From Anaerolineales bacterium UBA5195 (GTDB lineage Bacteria > Chloroflexota > Anaerolineae > Anaerolineales > Villigracilaceae): DNA of 64,000 nucleotides. Within the stretch, counting starts at the first letter, position 1, and the number at the start of each line of letters is the position of its first letter. The position numbers and the translations under genes were made by a program. This document shows positions 15,852-24,102 of the stretch, piece after piece. The notes below the pieces were generated by a model. That model ran no database searches and had not been told where the DNA came from. It saw only the letters and a program-made list of their open reading frames with translations. Location of the stretch: contig DHVZ01000057.1 of the NCBI GenBank assembly GCA_002412925.1, positions 1 through 64,000 of the forward strand, in the 5' to 3' direction.

Positions 15852-17771
15852 ATGATGACTCCAGCCGAGATCGAGCGCAAGCTCGACCAAATTCTTTTAA
15901 AAGTAGCCAAACCGGGCCGTTACGTGGGCGGCGAATTGAACATCACTGTCAAAGACTGGGAACAAGTCCAAACCAAAGTCGCCCTGGTCTTTCCAGATAT
16001 TTATGATATCGGCATTTCCAACGTGGGTTTGAAAATTTTGTACGACCAGGTCAACCAACGCCAGGATGCCCTGGCAGAACGCGCTTACGCGCCCTGGCGC
16101 GACATGGAAGCGCTGATGCGCGAAAACAGAATCCCGTTATATTCGCTCGAAACCACCCACCCGCTGGCCGCGTTCGACCTGATCGGCTTTTCGATCCCCT
16201 ACGAGACGCTCTACACCAACACCCTGAACATCCTTGACCTGGCCGGGATTCCCGTCAGAGCAGCGGAGCGGGATAACTCAGACCCTGTCGTGATTGCCGG
16301 TGGACACAGCACGATGAACCCCGAACCAATGCACGCCTTCATGGACGCCTTTGTGGTCGGCGAGGGCGAAGAAGTCATTCATGACCTTATCGATGTTATC
16401 CAAAGGGTGAAAGGCAATGCTCAAAGCCGCGACGAACTGCTCAAGGAACTGGCGAAAATTCCCGGTGTTTATGTCCCCCGCTTCTACGAGGTGAGCTACC
16501 TCGAGGATGGGACCGTGGCCGGGGTAAGTCCAAACACCCCTGATGCGCCCAAGGTGGTGACCAAGCGCATCGTTGCGAAACTGCCTCCGCCGCCGACCAA
16601 ATTCATCGTCCCCAATATCGAAACGGTCCACAACCGCGCCACGATCGAGATCATGCGCGGCTGCACGCGAGGCTGCCGCTTCTGCCATGCCGGAATGATC
16701 GCGCGCCCGGTGCGCGAACGCCCGGTGGAGGAAGTGCTGGCGGCTGCCGAAGAAGCCATCAACGCCACCGGTTTCGAAGAACTGGCGCTGATCTCGCTCT
16801 CCTCGTCAGATTACACCAATATTCTCGAGTTGGTTACGCGCATCGGAGAAAAATTCGGGGAAAAACACCTGAACATCGGCCTGCCCTCCCTGCGCATCGA
16901 TACCGTCTCCATTGACTTGATGGACAAGCTCAAAGACCGGCGCTCGGGCGGGTTTACGCTCGCGCCCGAAGCCGCCACCGAACGGATGCGCCGGATCATC
17001 AATAAATTTATCCCTGATGACGATATTCTCAACACCACCCGCGAAATCTATGCACGCGGCTGGACCAGCCTGAAGCTTTATTTCATGATCGGACATCCGA
17101 GCGAAACCCTCGAAGATGTGCAGGCCATCGCCAACCTGTGCAAGCGTATCCTTTCCGAAGGGCGCAAAGTGGCCGGGATGAAGGTCAAACTCAATGTGGG
17201 TGTCAGCACCTTTGTCCCCAAGCCGCAAACGCCTTTCCAGTGGGTTTCGGTGGACAGCCCGGAACAAATCCAGGCCAAACAGAATCTGCTCAAGCGCGAA
17301 CTGCACGACCGGAATGTCAAATTGACCTGGACCTACAAAGAAGATACCCTGCTCGAGGCCTGGCTCTCGCGCGGCGACCGCCGCCTGGGTGAGGTGATCT
17401 ATTCGGCCTGGAAGAATGGGGCCAAGTTTGACGCCTGGAATGACGAGCGCCGTCTCGAGTTATGGGAATCTGCCTTTGCCGAACATGAGATCGACCCGGC
17501 CTTCTATTCTCACCGCCAACGGCGTCTCGACGAAGTTTTCCCCTGGGACCATATCTCAGCGGCGGTCAAAAAATCCTTTTTATTCGAAGATTTCCGCCAG
17601 TCACTCGAAGGGCAAATCCGCGTGGACTGCCGCGAACAGTGTTTTGCCTGCGGTATTTTGCCCACCTTCAATGACCTGCGGCGGGAAAACCCCGGCGAGC
17701 ATTGGAAATGCCCGGAAGTGTCCGGGAAAAAAGTAATCAGTGATCAGTTACCAGTAAGCAGCGGGGGGTAA
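15852..17771 (+). CDS. B12-binding-type radical SAM protein (TIGR03960 family)
   Basis: A 639-residue protein. The N-terminal third (to about 240) resembles a cobalamin-binding Rossmann domain (LVFPDIYDIGISNVGLK and the VIAGGHST loop). The radical SAM core carries CTRGCRFC (Cys271, Cys275, Cys278) that binds the 4Fe-4S cluster. A C-terminal Cys set (VDCREQCFACG) may hold another cluster. The family's reaction is not established; its genes commonly pair with DUF2344, as here. The last ten codons after CPEVSGKK come from a CAGTAATCAGT-type repeat. It heads a three-gene overlapping operon. Confidence 0.9.
   Translation: MMTPAEIERKLDQILLKVAKPGRYVGGELNITVKDWEQVQTKVALVFPDIYDIGISNVGLKILYDQVNQRQDALAERAYAPWRDMEALMRENRIPLYSLETTHPLAAFDLIGFSIPYETLYTNTLNILDLAGIPVRAAERDNSDPVVIAGGHSTMNPEPMHAFMDAFVVGEGEEVIHDLIDVIQRVKGNAQSRDELLKELAKIPGVYVPRFYEVSYLEDGTVAGVSPNTPDAPKVVTKRIVAKLPPPPTKFIVPNIETVHNRATIEIMRGCTRGCRFCHAGMIARPVRERPVEEVLAAAEEAINATGFEELALISLSSSDYTNILELVTRIGEKFGEKHLNIGLPSLRIDTVSIDLMDKLKDRRSGGFTLAPEAATERMRRIINKFIPDDDILNTTREIYARGWTSLKLYFMIGHPSETLEDVQAIANLCKRILSEGRKVAGMKVKLNVGVSTFVPKPQTPFQWVSVDSPEQIQAKQNLLKRELHDRNVKLTWTYKEDTLLEAWLSRGDRRLGEVIYSAWKNGAKFDAWNDERRLELWESAFAEHEIDPAFYSHRQRRLDEVFPWDHISAAVKKSFLFEDFRQSLEGQIRVDCREQCFACGILPTFNDLRRENPGEHWKCPEVSGKKVISDQLPVSSGG
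17732..17760 (+). repeat. AGTAATCAGTGATCAGTTACCAG-type repeat at the radical SAM 3' end
   Basis: This short dispersed repeat reads as the final codons of the gene. A related sequence in opposite orientation is at 61513-61550, again touching a stop codon. Confidence 0.6.
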
Positions 17772-17772
17772 G

Positions 17773-18129
17773 TTGAATTTCCGAATCAGGCTGTGGGATG
17801 TGCTTGTAGGCTTGCCTGCCGGAATGCTGATTTTCATGGGCACGGTGCTTTTCAGCACCCTGATTCCATCTTTCGCGCCTTATGCCATTTTGATTATCGT
17901 CACGCTCAGCGTTGGCTCGTTGGCCGGGCTGACACGTTTACGCCAGGGGCCAATCACCGGGCTGGCCGCCGGGATTGTCGCCGCCGGAATTCTGGGCTAT
18001 TTATGGCTCGCGGCTCAGCCCGGGGAGGAATTCAACCCGCTGGTGATCGGTCCGTTGGGCATGTTGACCGTCCTTATTCTTTGCCCTGCCGGAGGCTGGC
18101 TGGGCGCAAAATTGAGAAAAGCGTTATGA
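17773..18129 (+). CDS. Small integral membrane protein
   Basis: A 118-residue, very hydrophobic protein with three or four predicted membrane helices and an Arg-rich loop (LTRLRQG). No family is recognised. The only plausible start is TTG at 17773, directly behind GGGGGG and 1 bp after the radical SAM stop. Its stop overlaps the next ATG (ATGA at 18126-18129). These overlaps are the main support that it is translated. It separates two genes whose products normally work together or are fused. Confidence 0.7.
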   Translation: MNFRIRLWDVLVGLPAGMLIFMGTVLFSTLIPSFAPYAILIIVTLSVGSLAGLTRLRQGPITGLAAGIVAAGILGYLWLAAQPGEEFNPLVIGPLGMLTVLILCPAGGWLGAKLRKAL

Positions 18130-18770
18130 GAATCCGCATTACTTTTGCCAAACAGGGCGCACTGCGCTATACCGGTCATCTCGACCTGCACAAAATCTGG
18201 GAACGCGCCACGCGCCGCGCCAATCTGCCGCTGGCCTACAGCCAGGGCTTTCATCCGCAGCCCAAAATCCAACTGGCGGCGGCGCTGCCGCTCGGTTTTT
18301 CGAGCCGCTGCGAGCTGGTGGATTTGTGGGTCGCTGACGAGTCCCTCGATTTAACGGTTCTGCCCGCCCGTTTCGGCGAGGCCGTCCCGATGGGAATCAA
18401 GATTTTAGGCGTGGAAAAGGTGGAAGAAAAGAGTCCCCCCTTGCAGACGCAGGTTGTCTCCGCTGAATACGAGGTGACTCTGTTCGATGAAATCGACCTG
18501 GAGGGCCTCACCCAACGCCTTGAGTCCGTCACAGAAACCGCCTCCCTGCCCAGGGAGCGGCGCGGTAAACCTTATGACCTGCGGCCTTTGATCGAAAGGC
18601 TTTCCCTCACCCCTAACCCCTCTCCCAATGGGAGAGGGGAACCCGTCCTATTTATGCAGCTCGCCGCCCGTGAAGGGGCAACGGGACGCCCCGAGGAAGT
18701 GCTGGACGTTCTGGGGATACGGTATGAAGGCACACGGGTGGAGCGCTGCCGCTTCCTATTCAAGGAATAA
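18126..18770 (+). CDS. DUF2344 (TIGR03936) protein
   Basis: A 214-residue protein starting MRIRITFAKQGALRYTGHLD, with the GFHPQPKIQLAAALPLG block diagnostic of this family. It is a functional partner of TIGR03960 radical SAM proteins and is sometimes fused to them; the role is unknown. The start overlaps the previous stop by 4 bp. Residues about 160-173 (LTPNPSPNGRGEP) are encoded by a dispersed palindromic repeat (18604-18643) inserted in frame in what is probably a surface loop. The frame continues upstream to 17793, but that part only shadows the membrane gene. Confidence 0.88.
   Translation: MRIRITFAKQGALRYTGHLDLHKIWERATRRANLPLAYSQGFHPQPKIQLAAALPLGFSSRCELVDLWVADESLDLTVLPARFGEAVPMGIKILGVEKVEEKSPPLQTQVVSAEYEVTLFDEIDLEGLTQRLESVTETASLPRERRGKPYDLRPLIERLSLTPNPSPNGRGEPVLFMQLAAREGATGRPEEVLDVLGIRYEGTRVERCRFLFKE
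18604..18643 (+). repeat. In-frame CCCTCTCCCnnnnGGGAGAGGG repeat inside the DUF2344 gene
   Basis: The palindrome cctctcccaatgggagagg sits in cccctaacccc flanks. It encodes LTPNPSPNGRGEP, a peptide seen in many unrelated bacterial proteins because this repeat is widespread. A second, intergenic copy lies at 63044-63104. Confidence 0.85.
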
Positions 18771-18780
18771 TCGATACTCA

Positions 18781-18789
18781 TGCTATAAT
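18781..18789 (+). promoter_or_regulatory. Extended -10 promoter of ssrA
   Basis: TGCTATAAT lies 15 nt upstream of the mature tmRNA 5' end, leaving a short leader for RNase P to remove. Confidence 0.7.
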
Positions 18790-18803
18790 AACTTTAACAT
18801 TTT

Positions 18804-19200
18804 GGGGATGCCAGGCTTCGACGGGAGAGGCTGGCTCCGGAATGCGGGCCGAGAGGTGCCGAACTCGAAAAATCAGCACAAAAAATCAAGTGCCAACCGC
18901 ACTTCCTACGCCGCTATGCCCCTCGCTGCCTAATCAGCAGTAGAGAGTAAACGGCCCGTCTCAAATGAGGCGGCGTTCACCGTTCCCGCTCTCCGCCCGG
19001 AGAACGAGTGGGCGAAACAATGGCAGAGTGCCGCACCGCCACGTCACTAACGGTGTGAAAGAGGGCTTTCGGGCCTGAGTGAATGGCCGCAGGTGAATTT
19101 TGCCGGATGAGTTGCCTGCGGCGACACGATCAACCGGCTACGCTCGTAGATTTCCGGTGGTCGATTCTTTCGGACGCGGGTTCGATTCCCGCCATCTCCA
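18804..19200 (+). ncRNA. ssrA: Transfer-messenger RNA (tmRNA)
   Basis: The 5' end GGGGATG pairs with CATCTCC at 19193-19199 to form the tRNA-like acceptor stem. The conserved GGCTTCGACGGG follows the 5' end, and the T arm GGGTTCGATTCCC precedes the 3' end. The tag frame starts with the resume codon GCC at 18892 and encodes ANRTSYAAMPLAA, stopping with TAA at 18931-18933. CCA is not encoded (ACT follows the stem), so the 3' end must be completed by the CCA-adding enzyme. With SmpB, tmRNA rescues stalled ribosomes and marks the nascent chain for Clp proteolysis; the terminal Leu-Ala-Ala is the degradation signal. It is one-piece, not permuted. Confidence 0.97.
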
Positions 19201-19207
19201 CTCTCCA

Positions 19208-19235
19208 CAAAAGCGCGCCTCACTGGCGCGTTTTT
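19208..19235 (+). terminator. Terminator of ssrA
   Basis: Stem cgcgcc/ggcgcg (19214-19219 and 19225-19230) with A-rich left flank and five T residues, 14 nt after the mature tmRNA end. Confidence 0.85.
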
Positions 19236-19381
19236 GGTCCTGACGGGGTCCCCATTCAGGGGATGACATTCGATTCCCGCAAGACAGCGAACAGGCAGGA
19301 TAATCCTGGTGCCCCAATTACAGAGTACTGCGTATGTAATGAAAGTACTATTTTTCTCAAACTGAAATTCAGGCACGCTTA

Positions 19382-19390
19382 TGCTAAAAT
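19382..19390 (+). promoter_or_regulatory. Extended -10 promoter of the 19442 lipoprotein gene
   Basis: TGCTAAAAT, about 50 nt before the ATG. The DNA from 19236 to 19381 shows nothing else I can name. Confidence 0.55.
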
Positions 19391-19441
19391 GGGTTTACGT
19401 GAGTCCTTGACTCAATTCCATCATATCCAGAGGAGAGAGCT

Positions 19442-20233
19442 ATGAAAACATTACGCCCGGTATTCATTGTTGTTTTGCTTGTGCTGATGGTCGGAATGGC
19501 TTGTAGTATTGGCACGCCCGCAAAACCAACCCAGGCCCCTGTTCCTACTGAACCGCCTGTCAAACCGACGGTTGAGGAACCCCCCACTGTGGAGCTGCCC
19601 ACCGAGGAGCCAGCCCCCACCGAGATCCCGCCCACTGAGGCTCCACCCGTTAATGAAAAATTCTTCACCGAAGAGTTCGACCAGGATCCCGGCAGCAATT
19701 GGGAATTTACCGTTCTTGGACCAAACTCTGCAGAGAATGCGGCCAAGGCCACTTACAGCTTTGATTCGGGCCTGATGATTTTCAATATCGATTTCAAACA
19801 ACTGTATGCGTATTACATGTATGAAGCGCAATCCTACGACAACGTTCGCGTGGATATGCGTTTTGAAAATCGCGGGGCCAACAGCCAGAATATAAGCCTG
19901 GTCTGCCGGGCCAGCGACGAAGGCTGGTATGAATTTAGCGTAGGCAGCGATGGACTCTGGTATCTCTATGCGCATACTCCAAAGGATGGCTTTATAACCA
20001 TCAAGAATGGCGGCTCAAAAGCTGTCAAGCAGGGCAAGGCTGTCAACGAGTATGGCCTGGCATGCAATAAAGAGAAGATCGGTTTATTCATCAACGGACA
20101 GGAAGTTCGGGACAGCCCCTTCGTAGAAAAAAAGTTTGCCTTGCGCAGAGGCACCGTTGGGTTTAATGTTTCATCAATCAATGTCATCCCCGTCAAGGTC
20201 GAAGTGGATTGGTTCCAAATTAGCGAACCATAA
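19442..20233 (+). CDS. Lipoprotein with concanavalin-like C-terminal domain
   Basis: A 263-residue lipoprotein with lipobox GMAC (Cys21), a Pro/Glu/Thr linker (about 24-72) and a C-terminal beta-sandwich (about 75-260). The domain begins with FTEEFDQDPGSNWEF and ends with VEVDWFQISEP, a pattern of laminin G/DUF1080-like sugar-binding or glucanase-fold domains. It likely sits on the outer face of the membrane and binds or processes glycans; a catalytic site cannot be assigned. AGAGGAGAG lies just upstream of the ATG. The gene is alone between its promoter and terminator. Confidence 0.82.
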   Translation: MKTLRPVFIVVLLVLMVGMACSIGTPAKPTQAPVPTEPPVKPTVEEPPTVELPTEEPAPTEIPPTEAPPVNEKFFTEEFDQDPGSNWEFTVLGPNSAENAAKATYSFDSGLMIFNIDFKQLYAYYMYEAQSYDNVRVDMRFENRGANSQNISLVCRASDEGWYEFSVGSDGLWYLYAHTPKDGFITIKNGGSKAVKQGKAVNEYGLACNKEKIGLFINGQEVRDSPFVEKKFALRRGTVGFNVSSINVIPVKVEVDWFQISEP

Positions 20234-20263
20234 ACCAGTTGACCAAGAAATTCACACAAGACC

Positions 20264-20302
20264 AACCTTGCGAAGGAAATCAAACCTTCGCAAGGTTTTT
20301 TT
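20264..20302 (+). terminator. Terminator of the 19442 lipoprotein gene
   Basis: A 13-bp perfect stem aaccttgcgaagg / ccttcgcaaggtt followed by seven T residues. It isolates dnaK from the upstream gene. No CIRCE element is seen between it and dnaK. Confidence 0.92.
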
Positions 20303-20417
20303 GCCGCTTTTATTTTTTCTATGCGGCGTTAACGTATTTCTATTATTCATCGATTATCCTACAGCTGTAAAACGAAAAAATAAAACAGGAATCATAACGA
20401 ATTAAGGAGATATAGCC

Positions 20418-22313
20418 ATGGGAAAAATCATCGGCATTGACCTCGGCACCACGAACAGCGTTGTGGCTGTCATGGAAGGCGGTCAACCCACCGTTATCAC
20501 TACCGCAGAAGGCGGGCGTTTATGCCCGTCCGTCGTCGCCTTCAGCAAGAATGGCGAACGCATGGTCGGTCAAACTGCCAAGCGCCAGACCGTGATTAAC
20601 TCAGAAAATACCATCTATTCCATCAAGCGTTTTATTGGCCGCCGTTTCGAAGAAACAGAGACCGAGCGCAAAATGGTACCCTACAGTGTCATCGAAGGCC
20701 CAACGGATGACGTCCGCGTCAAAGTGCCGATTACCGGCAAGGAATACAGCCCGCAGGAAATCTCGGCCATGATCCTGGCCAAGCTCAAAGCGGATGCGGA
20801 AGCTTACCTGGGCGAAGCCGTTACCGAGGCAGTCATCACCGTCCCGGCCTATTTCAACGACAGCCAGCGCCAAGCCACCAAAGACGCCGGGCGCATCGCC
20901 GGGCTGGATGTGAAACGCATCATCAACGAGCCGACCGCCTCTGCGCTGGCTTATGGCCTCGACAAGAAATCCAACGAAACCATCCTGGTTTTTGACCTGG
21001 GCGGCGGCACCTTCGATGTTTCCATCCTGGAAGTTGGCGAAGGTGTGATCGAAGTCAAAGCCACCAACGGTGATACTCACCTGGGCGGCGATGACTGGGA
21101 TCAGCGCGTCACCACCTGGGCGGCAGATGAATTCCAGAAAATGGAAGGCATCGACTTGCGCAATGACCGCCAGGCGCTCCAGCGCTTGCGCGAAGCTGCT
21201 GAAAAGGCCAAAATCGAGCTTTCCACCATGATGGAAACTGAAATCAACCTGCCCTACATCACCGCCGACGCCAGCGGCCCCAAGCACCTTGTGCTGAAAT
21301 TGACACGCGCCAAGTTCGAATCCATGACCGAAGACTTGCTCCAGCGCTGTGTACACCCCTTCGAAAACGCACTCAAGGATGCCGGGCTTAAATCTGGGGA
21401 CCTGCACGAAGTTGTCCTGGTGGGCGGTTCCACCCGCATGCCGATGGTCTCCGACCTGGTCCGCAAGCTGACCGGCAAAGACCCCAATAAATCCGTCAAC
21501 CCCGACGAAGTCGTGGCCGTCGGCGCGGCCATCCAGGGCGGCGTCTTGGGCGGCGAAGTGCGTGACATCCTGTTGCTCGACGTGACCCCGCTTTCGTTGG
21601 GTGTCGAAACCCTGGGCAGCGTGATGACCAAGATGATCGAACGCAACACCACCATCCCGGTCAAAAAGACCGAAACCTACTCCACCGCCGCCGATGGGCA
21701 AACCGCCGTCGACATCCACATCCTGCAGGGCGAACGCCCGATGGCAGGCGACAACATGAGCCTGGGCCGCTTCCGCCTGGATGGCATTCCCCCGGCTCCG
21801 CGCGGCATTCCGCAGGTGGAAGTTACCTTCGATATCGACGCCAACGGCATCCTGCACGTCACCGCGCGGGATAAGGCCACCGGCAAGGAACAAAAAATCA
21901 CTGTTACAGCTTCGACCAATTTGAACAAGAGCGAAATCGACCGCATGGTGACAGAATCACAGGCGCATGAAGCCGAAGACAAGAAGCGCAAAGAACTGAT
22001 CGAAGCGCGCAATATTGCCGACAGCTTAATTTACCAGGTCGAAAAAGCCATGCGCGATCTGGGCGAAAAGCTCAGTTCCGCCGAACGCGGCGAAGTGGAA
22101 GCCAAGGTCAACGATCTTAAAACCGCGCTAACCGGCGAAGAGGCTGCGCCCATCACCAAAGCCAGCGAAGACCTGCAAAAATCCTTCTATGCCCTGAGCG
22201 AAAAGCTTTACGGCCAACAGGGACAACCCCAGCCTGAGGGCGCGGAGGGGCCAGCCACACCGCCGCCTGCTGGTGACGGGGATGTCATTGACGGAGAAGT
22301 GAAGGACGCGTAG
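20418..22313 (+). CDS. dnaK: Molecular chaperone DnaK (Hsp70)
   Basis: A 631-residue protein with the full Hsp70 order: nucleotide-binding domain (IGIDLGTTNSVVAVM at 5-19, phosphate 2 loop FDLGGGTFDVS, adenosine loop VLVGGSTRMP), linker DILLLDVTPLSLG, substrate-binding beta domain, helical lid, and an acidic tail ending GEVKDA. It binds exposed hydrophobic segments in an ATP cycle with DnaJ and GrpE in the cytoplasm. grpE and dnaJ are not next to it. The ATG has AAGGAGA upstream. A terminator lies on each side, so it is transcribed alone. Confidence 0.98.
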   Translation: MGKIIGIDLGTTNSVVAVMEGGQPTVITTAEGGRLCPSVVAFSKNGERMVGQTAKRQTVINSENTIYSIKRFIGRRFEETETERKMVPYSVIEGPTDDVRVKVPITGKEYSPQEISAMILAKLKADAEAYLGEAVTEAVITVPAYFNDSQRQATKDAGRIAGLDVKRIINEPTASALAYGLDKKSNETILVFDLGGGTFDVSILEVGEGVIEVKATNGDTHLGGDDWDQRVTTWAADEFQKMEGIDLRNDRQALQRLREAAEKAKIELSTMMETEINLPYITADASGPKHLVLKLTRAKFESMTEDLLQRCVHPFENALKDAGLKSGDLHEVVLVGGSTRMPMVSDLVRKLTGKDPNKSVNPDEVVAVGAAIQGGVLGGEVRDILLLDVTPLSLGVETLGSVMTKMIERNTTIPVKKTETYSTAADGQTAVDIHILQGERPMAGDNMSLGRFRLDGIPPAPRGIPQVEVTFDIDANGILHVTARDKATGKEQKITVTASTNLNKSEIDRMVTESQAHEAEDKKRKELIEARNIADSLIYQVEKAMRDLGEKLSSAERGEVEAKVNDLKTALTGEEAAPITKASEDLQKSFYALSEKLYGQQGQPQPEGAEGPATPPPAGDGDVIDGEVKDA

Positions 22314-22339
22314 AGCGTACAATTAGAAAATATCAACCA

Positions 22340-22377
22340 ATGACGGCAACCTCCTTGAGGAGGCTGCCGTCATTTTT
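22340..22377 (+). terminator. Terminator of dnaK
   Basis: The 15-bp stem atgacggcaacctcc / ggaggctgccgtcat (one G-T pair) has the loop ttga and ends in five T residues. Confidence 0.92.
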
Positions 22378-22430
22378 GTTGTTTAAAAAACATCCACCGC
22401 CATTAATGTTATTCACCTCGCATATTTGGA

Positions 22431-22517
22431 TAATAAGTAGTTCACAAAACATCTTAAAAAAAACCGATTTTTGGTATGTATCGGAAATTCTCCCAACTTT
22501 CGTGAAGTACTGATAAT
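22431..22517 (+). repeat. 87-bp element with terminal inverted repeats
   Basis: The left end taataagtagttcacaaaa and the right end tttcgtgaagtactgataat are imperfect inverted repeats. The centre is ttaaaaaaaaccgattttt. It belongs to the TCAGTAnTTCAC family scattered through this window and looks like a small non-autonomous element. Confidence 0.65.
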
Positions 22518-22747
22518 GAATTTGGTACATTTGCGCCAAAAAGACGAAGTGAAAAAACTAGAGCAGAAGTGGATAACCTGGAACACCGGGTGAATTACGA
22601 ACAGTCCTTCTGTCAGAAACAATAATCGGGCGAAAAAGCCCGCTCAAACCGATGAGAGGGCAGCCATTCCGCGGGAATCTGGCTGCCTTTTTTGGACGGT
22701 ACTCTATGCCGCGCAGTTGGTGATATTTTCTGCCGCGTACTTAGCGG

Positions 22748-22753
22748 TATAAT
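22748..22753 (+). promoter_or_regulatory. Leaderless -10 box of the C39-like gene
   Basis: GGTATAAT is followed by the 7-nt spacer cgcaccc and ATG at 22761; no ribosome binding site is present. Confidence 0.65.
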
Positions 22754-22760
22754 CGCACCC

Positions 22761-24098
22761 ATGTTCAAAAACCGTCCTACCCGCATCCTGTTCTTCGTTA
22801 TCGGTATCCTGGTGCTGGCTGTTGCCGTCTACAATATCCCTTTCGTTAACGCAAAACTTTCCCCCAGGCTCGACACCTTGCGAACCCGGGTGGTTTATTT
22901 TTTCCGCCCGCCAGATGAAGCCGTCTTTGTTCCTGAGGCAGCCAGCCAGGAAACAGCCAACCTTCCAGCTCCCCAGGTTCTAAAAATCACGGCCACCCCG
23001 CCTGCCATCACGGCTACCTTGCCTGGCCCAACCGCCACCGCCACCCTGACCCCCACCCCGCTGCCCAAGTCTTTCTCCATCTCAGGCGTTAAATACGTCG
23101 ATCAGCACAACCGCTGGAACTACTGCGGCCCGGCCAACATAACCATGGCACTCAATTTTTGGGACTGGAAAGGCACCCGTGATGACGTGGCAAAAGTCGT
23201 TAAACCGGGCATACCCGACACAAAATTGGATTTCATCCAGCGCGGCAAGACAGACAAGAATGTCATGCCCTACGAAATGGTCGATTTCGTCAACGACAAC
23301 ACCGAATTCCGCGCGTTGCAGCGCTTCGGCGGCAATATGGAGCTGCTCAAGCGTTTTATATCCGCAGGTTTGCCGGTACTGATCGAAAAAGGGTACTACG
23401 AACGTGATTACACCGGAAAAATCACCTGGATGGGGCATTATCTCTTTGTGACCGGTTATGACGATACCCGGGGCGGCTTTATCGTCCAGGATGCTTACCT
23501 GATACCCGGCAAAGACCTGCTCAGCAAGTATGACATTTTCGAGGAAGGCTGGCGCGGTTTTAACTACCTGTTCATGATTGTCTACCCACCCAATCGCGAA
23601 CAAGAAGTTTATCGACTGCTCAGCGATTGGGGTGACCCGAAATGGGCCAGCCAGCATGCACTCGAGATTGCCAATGAAGAAGTTAAAACGACAACCGGCA
23701 TCGACGCATTCTTCGCCTGGTTCAATAAGGGTACCAGTCATCTCCAACTTGACCAGAACGAAGCGGCCGCCAAGGCTTTCGATCAGGCTTTCAAAGTCTA
23801 TGCAACTCTCGGAAAAGATGAAAAGCAGCGCCCCTACCGCATGATGTGGTACCAGACCTGGCCTTATTTCGCCTACTTCCGCACTGGCCGCTATCAGGAT
23901 GTAATTGACCTGGCCAACGCGACCTTTAAAACCATTGATAAACCCACCCTCGAGGAAAGCCTGTACTGGCGCGGGATGGCTGAACTGGCCCTGGGGAACA
24001 CCGCCGCCGCCATCCAGGATTTCCGCGCTTCGGTTTATTACAATCCCAACTTTGGCCCCGGCCTGAGCCAGCTTAATTCGCTGGGCGTCACTCCATGA
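22761..24098 (+). CDS. C39-like (papain-fold) peptidase protein with TPR tail
   Basis: A 445-residue protein with an N-terminal membrane anchor (about 8-27), a Thr/Pro linker (75-105), a peptidase_C39-like domain with Cys122 (NYCGPANITMAL) and His226 (MGHYLFVTGYD), and C-terminal tetratricopeptide repeats (about 320-440). The C39 fold cleaves leader peptides at double-Gly sites in bacteriocin exporters, but this free-standing form with TPRs is probably a surface peptidase or peptide-binding protein. No ABC exporter or bacteriocin gene is nearby. sbcD starts 4 bp after its stop. Confidence 0.85.
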   Translation: MFKNRPTRILFFVIGILVLAVAVYNIPFVNAKLSPRLDTLRTRVVYFFRPPDEAVFVPEAASQETANLPAPQVLKITATPPAITATLPGPTATATLTPTPLPKSFSISGVKYVDQHNRWNYCGPANITMALNFWDWKGTRDDVAKVVKPGIPDTKLDFIQRGKTDKNVMPYEMVDFVNDNTEFRALQRFGGNMELLKRFISAGLPVLIEKGYYERDYTGKITWMGHYLFVTGYDDTRGGFIVQDAYLIPGKDLLSKYDIFEEGWRGFNYLFMIVYPPNREQEVYRLLSDWGDPKWASQHALEIANEEVKTTTGIDAFFAWFNKGTSHLQLDQNEAAAKAFDQAFKVYATLGKDEKQRPYRMMWYQTWPYFAYFRTGRYQDVIDLANATFKTIDKPTLEESLYWRGMAELALGNTAAAIQDFRASVYYNPNFGPGLSQLNSLGVTP

Positions 24099-24102
24099 TC
24101 CC

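Larger units (their letters stand above)
22314..22760 (+). other. 447-bp gene-free region after dnaK
   Basis: It holds the dnaK terminator (22340-22377), a TIR-bounded repeat (22431-22517), a second small hairpin (ggcagcc near 22659 with ggctgcc at 22681-22687 and a T tract) and the promoter of the next gene. No credible ORF is seen. Confidence 0.7.

Noticed and set aside
17793..18125. N-terminal extension of the DUF2344 gene to 17793
   Set aside because: This part overlaps the membrane gene in another frame and reads as low-quality Arg/His-rich sequence; the family start MRIRITF at 18126 is correct.
19083..19445. 120-codon ORF starting within the tmRNA
   Set aside because: It overlaps the mature tmRNA and terminator, so it is not a gene.
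20303..20417. Search for a CIRCE (HrcA) element before dnaK
   Set aside because: No TTAGCACTC-N9-GAGTGCTAA-like inverted repeat is present.
20601..21893. 430-codon open frame on the minus strand opposite dnaK
   Set aside because: It is the mirror of a codon-biased conserved gene; its product is Gly/His/Phe-rich with no domain, and there is no start signal.
22761..24098. Bacteriocin export locus around the C39-like gene
   Set aside because: No ABC transporter, precursor peptide or immunity gene is nearby.
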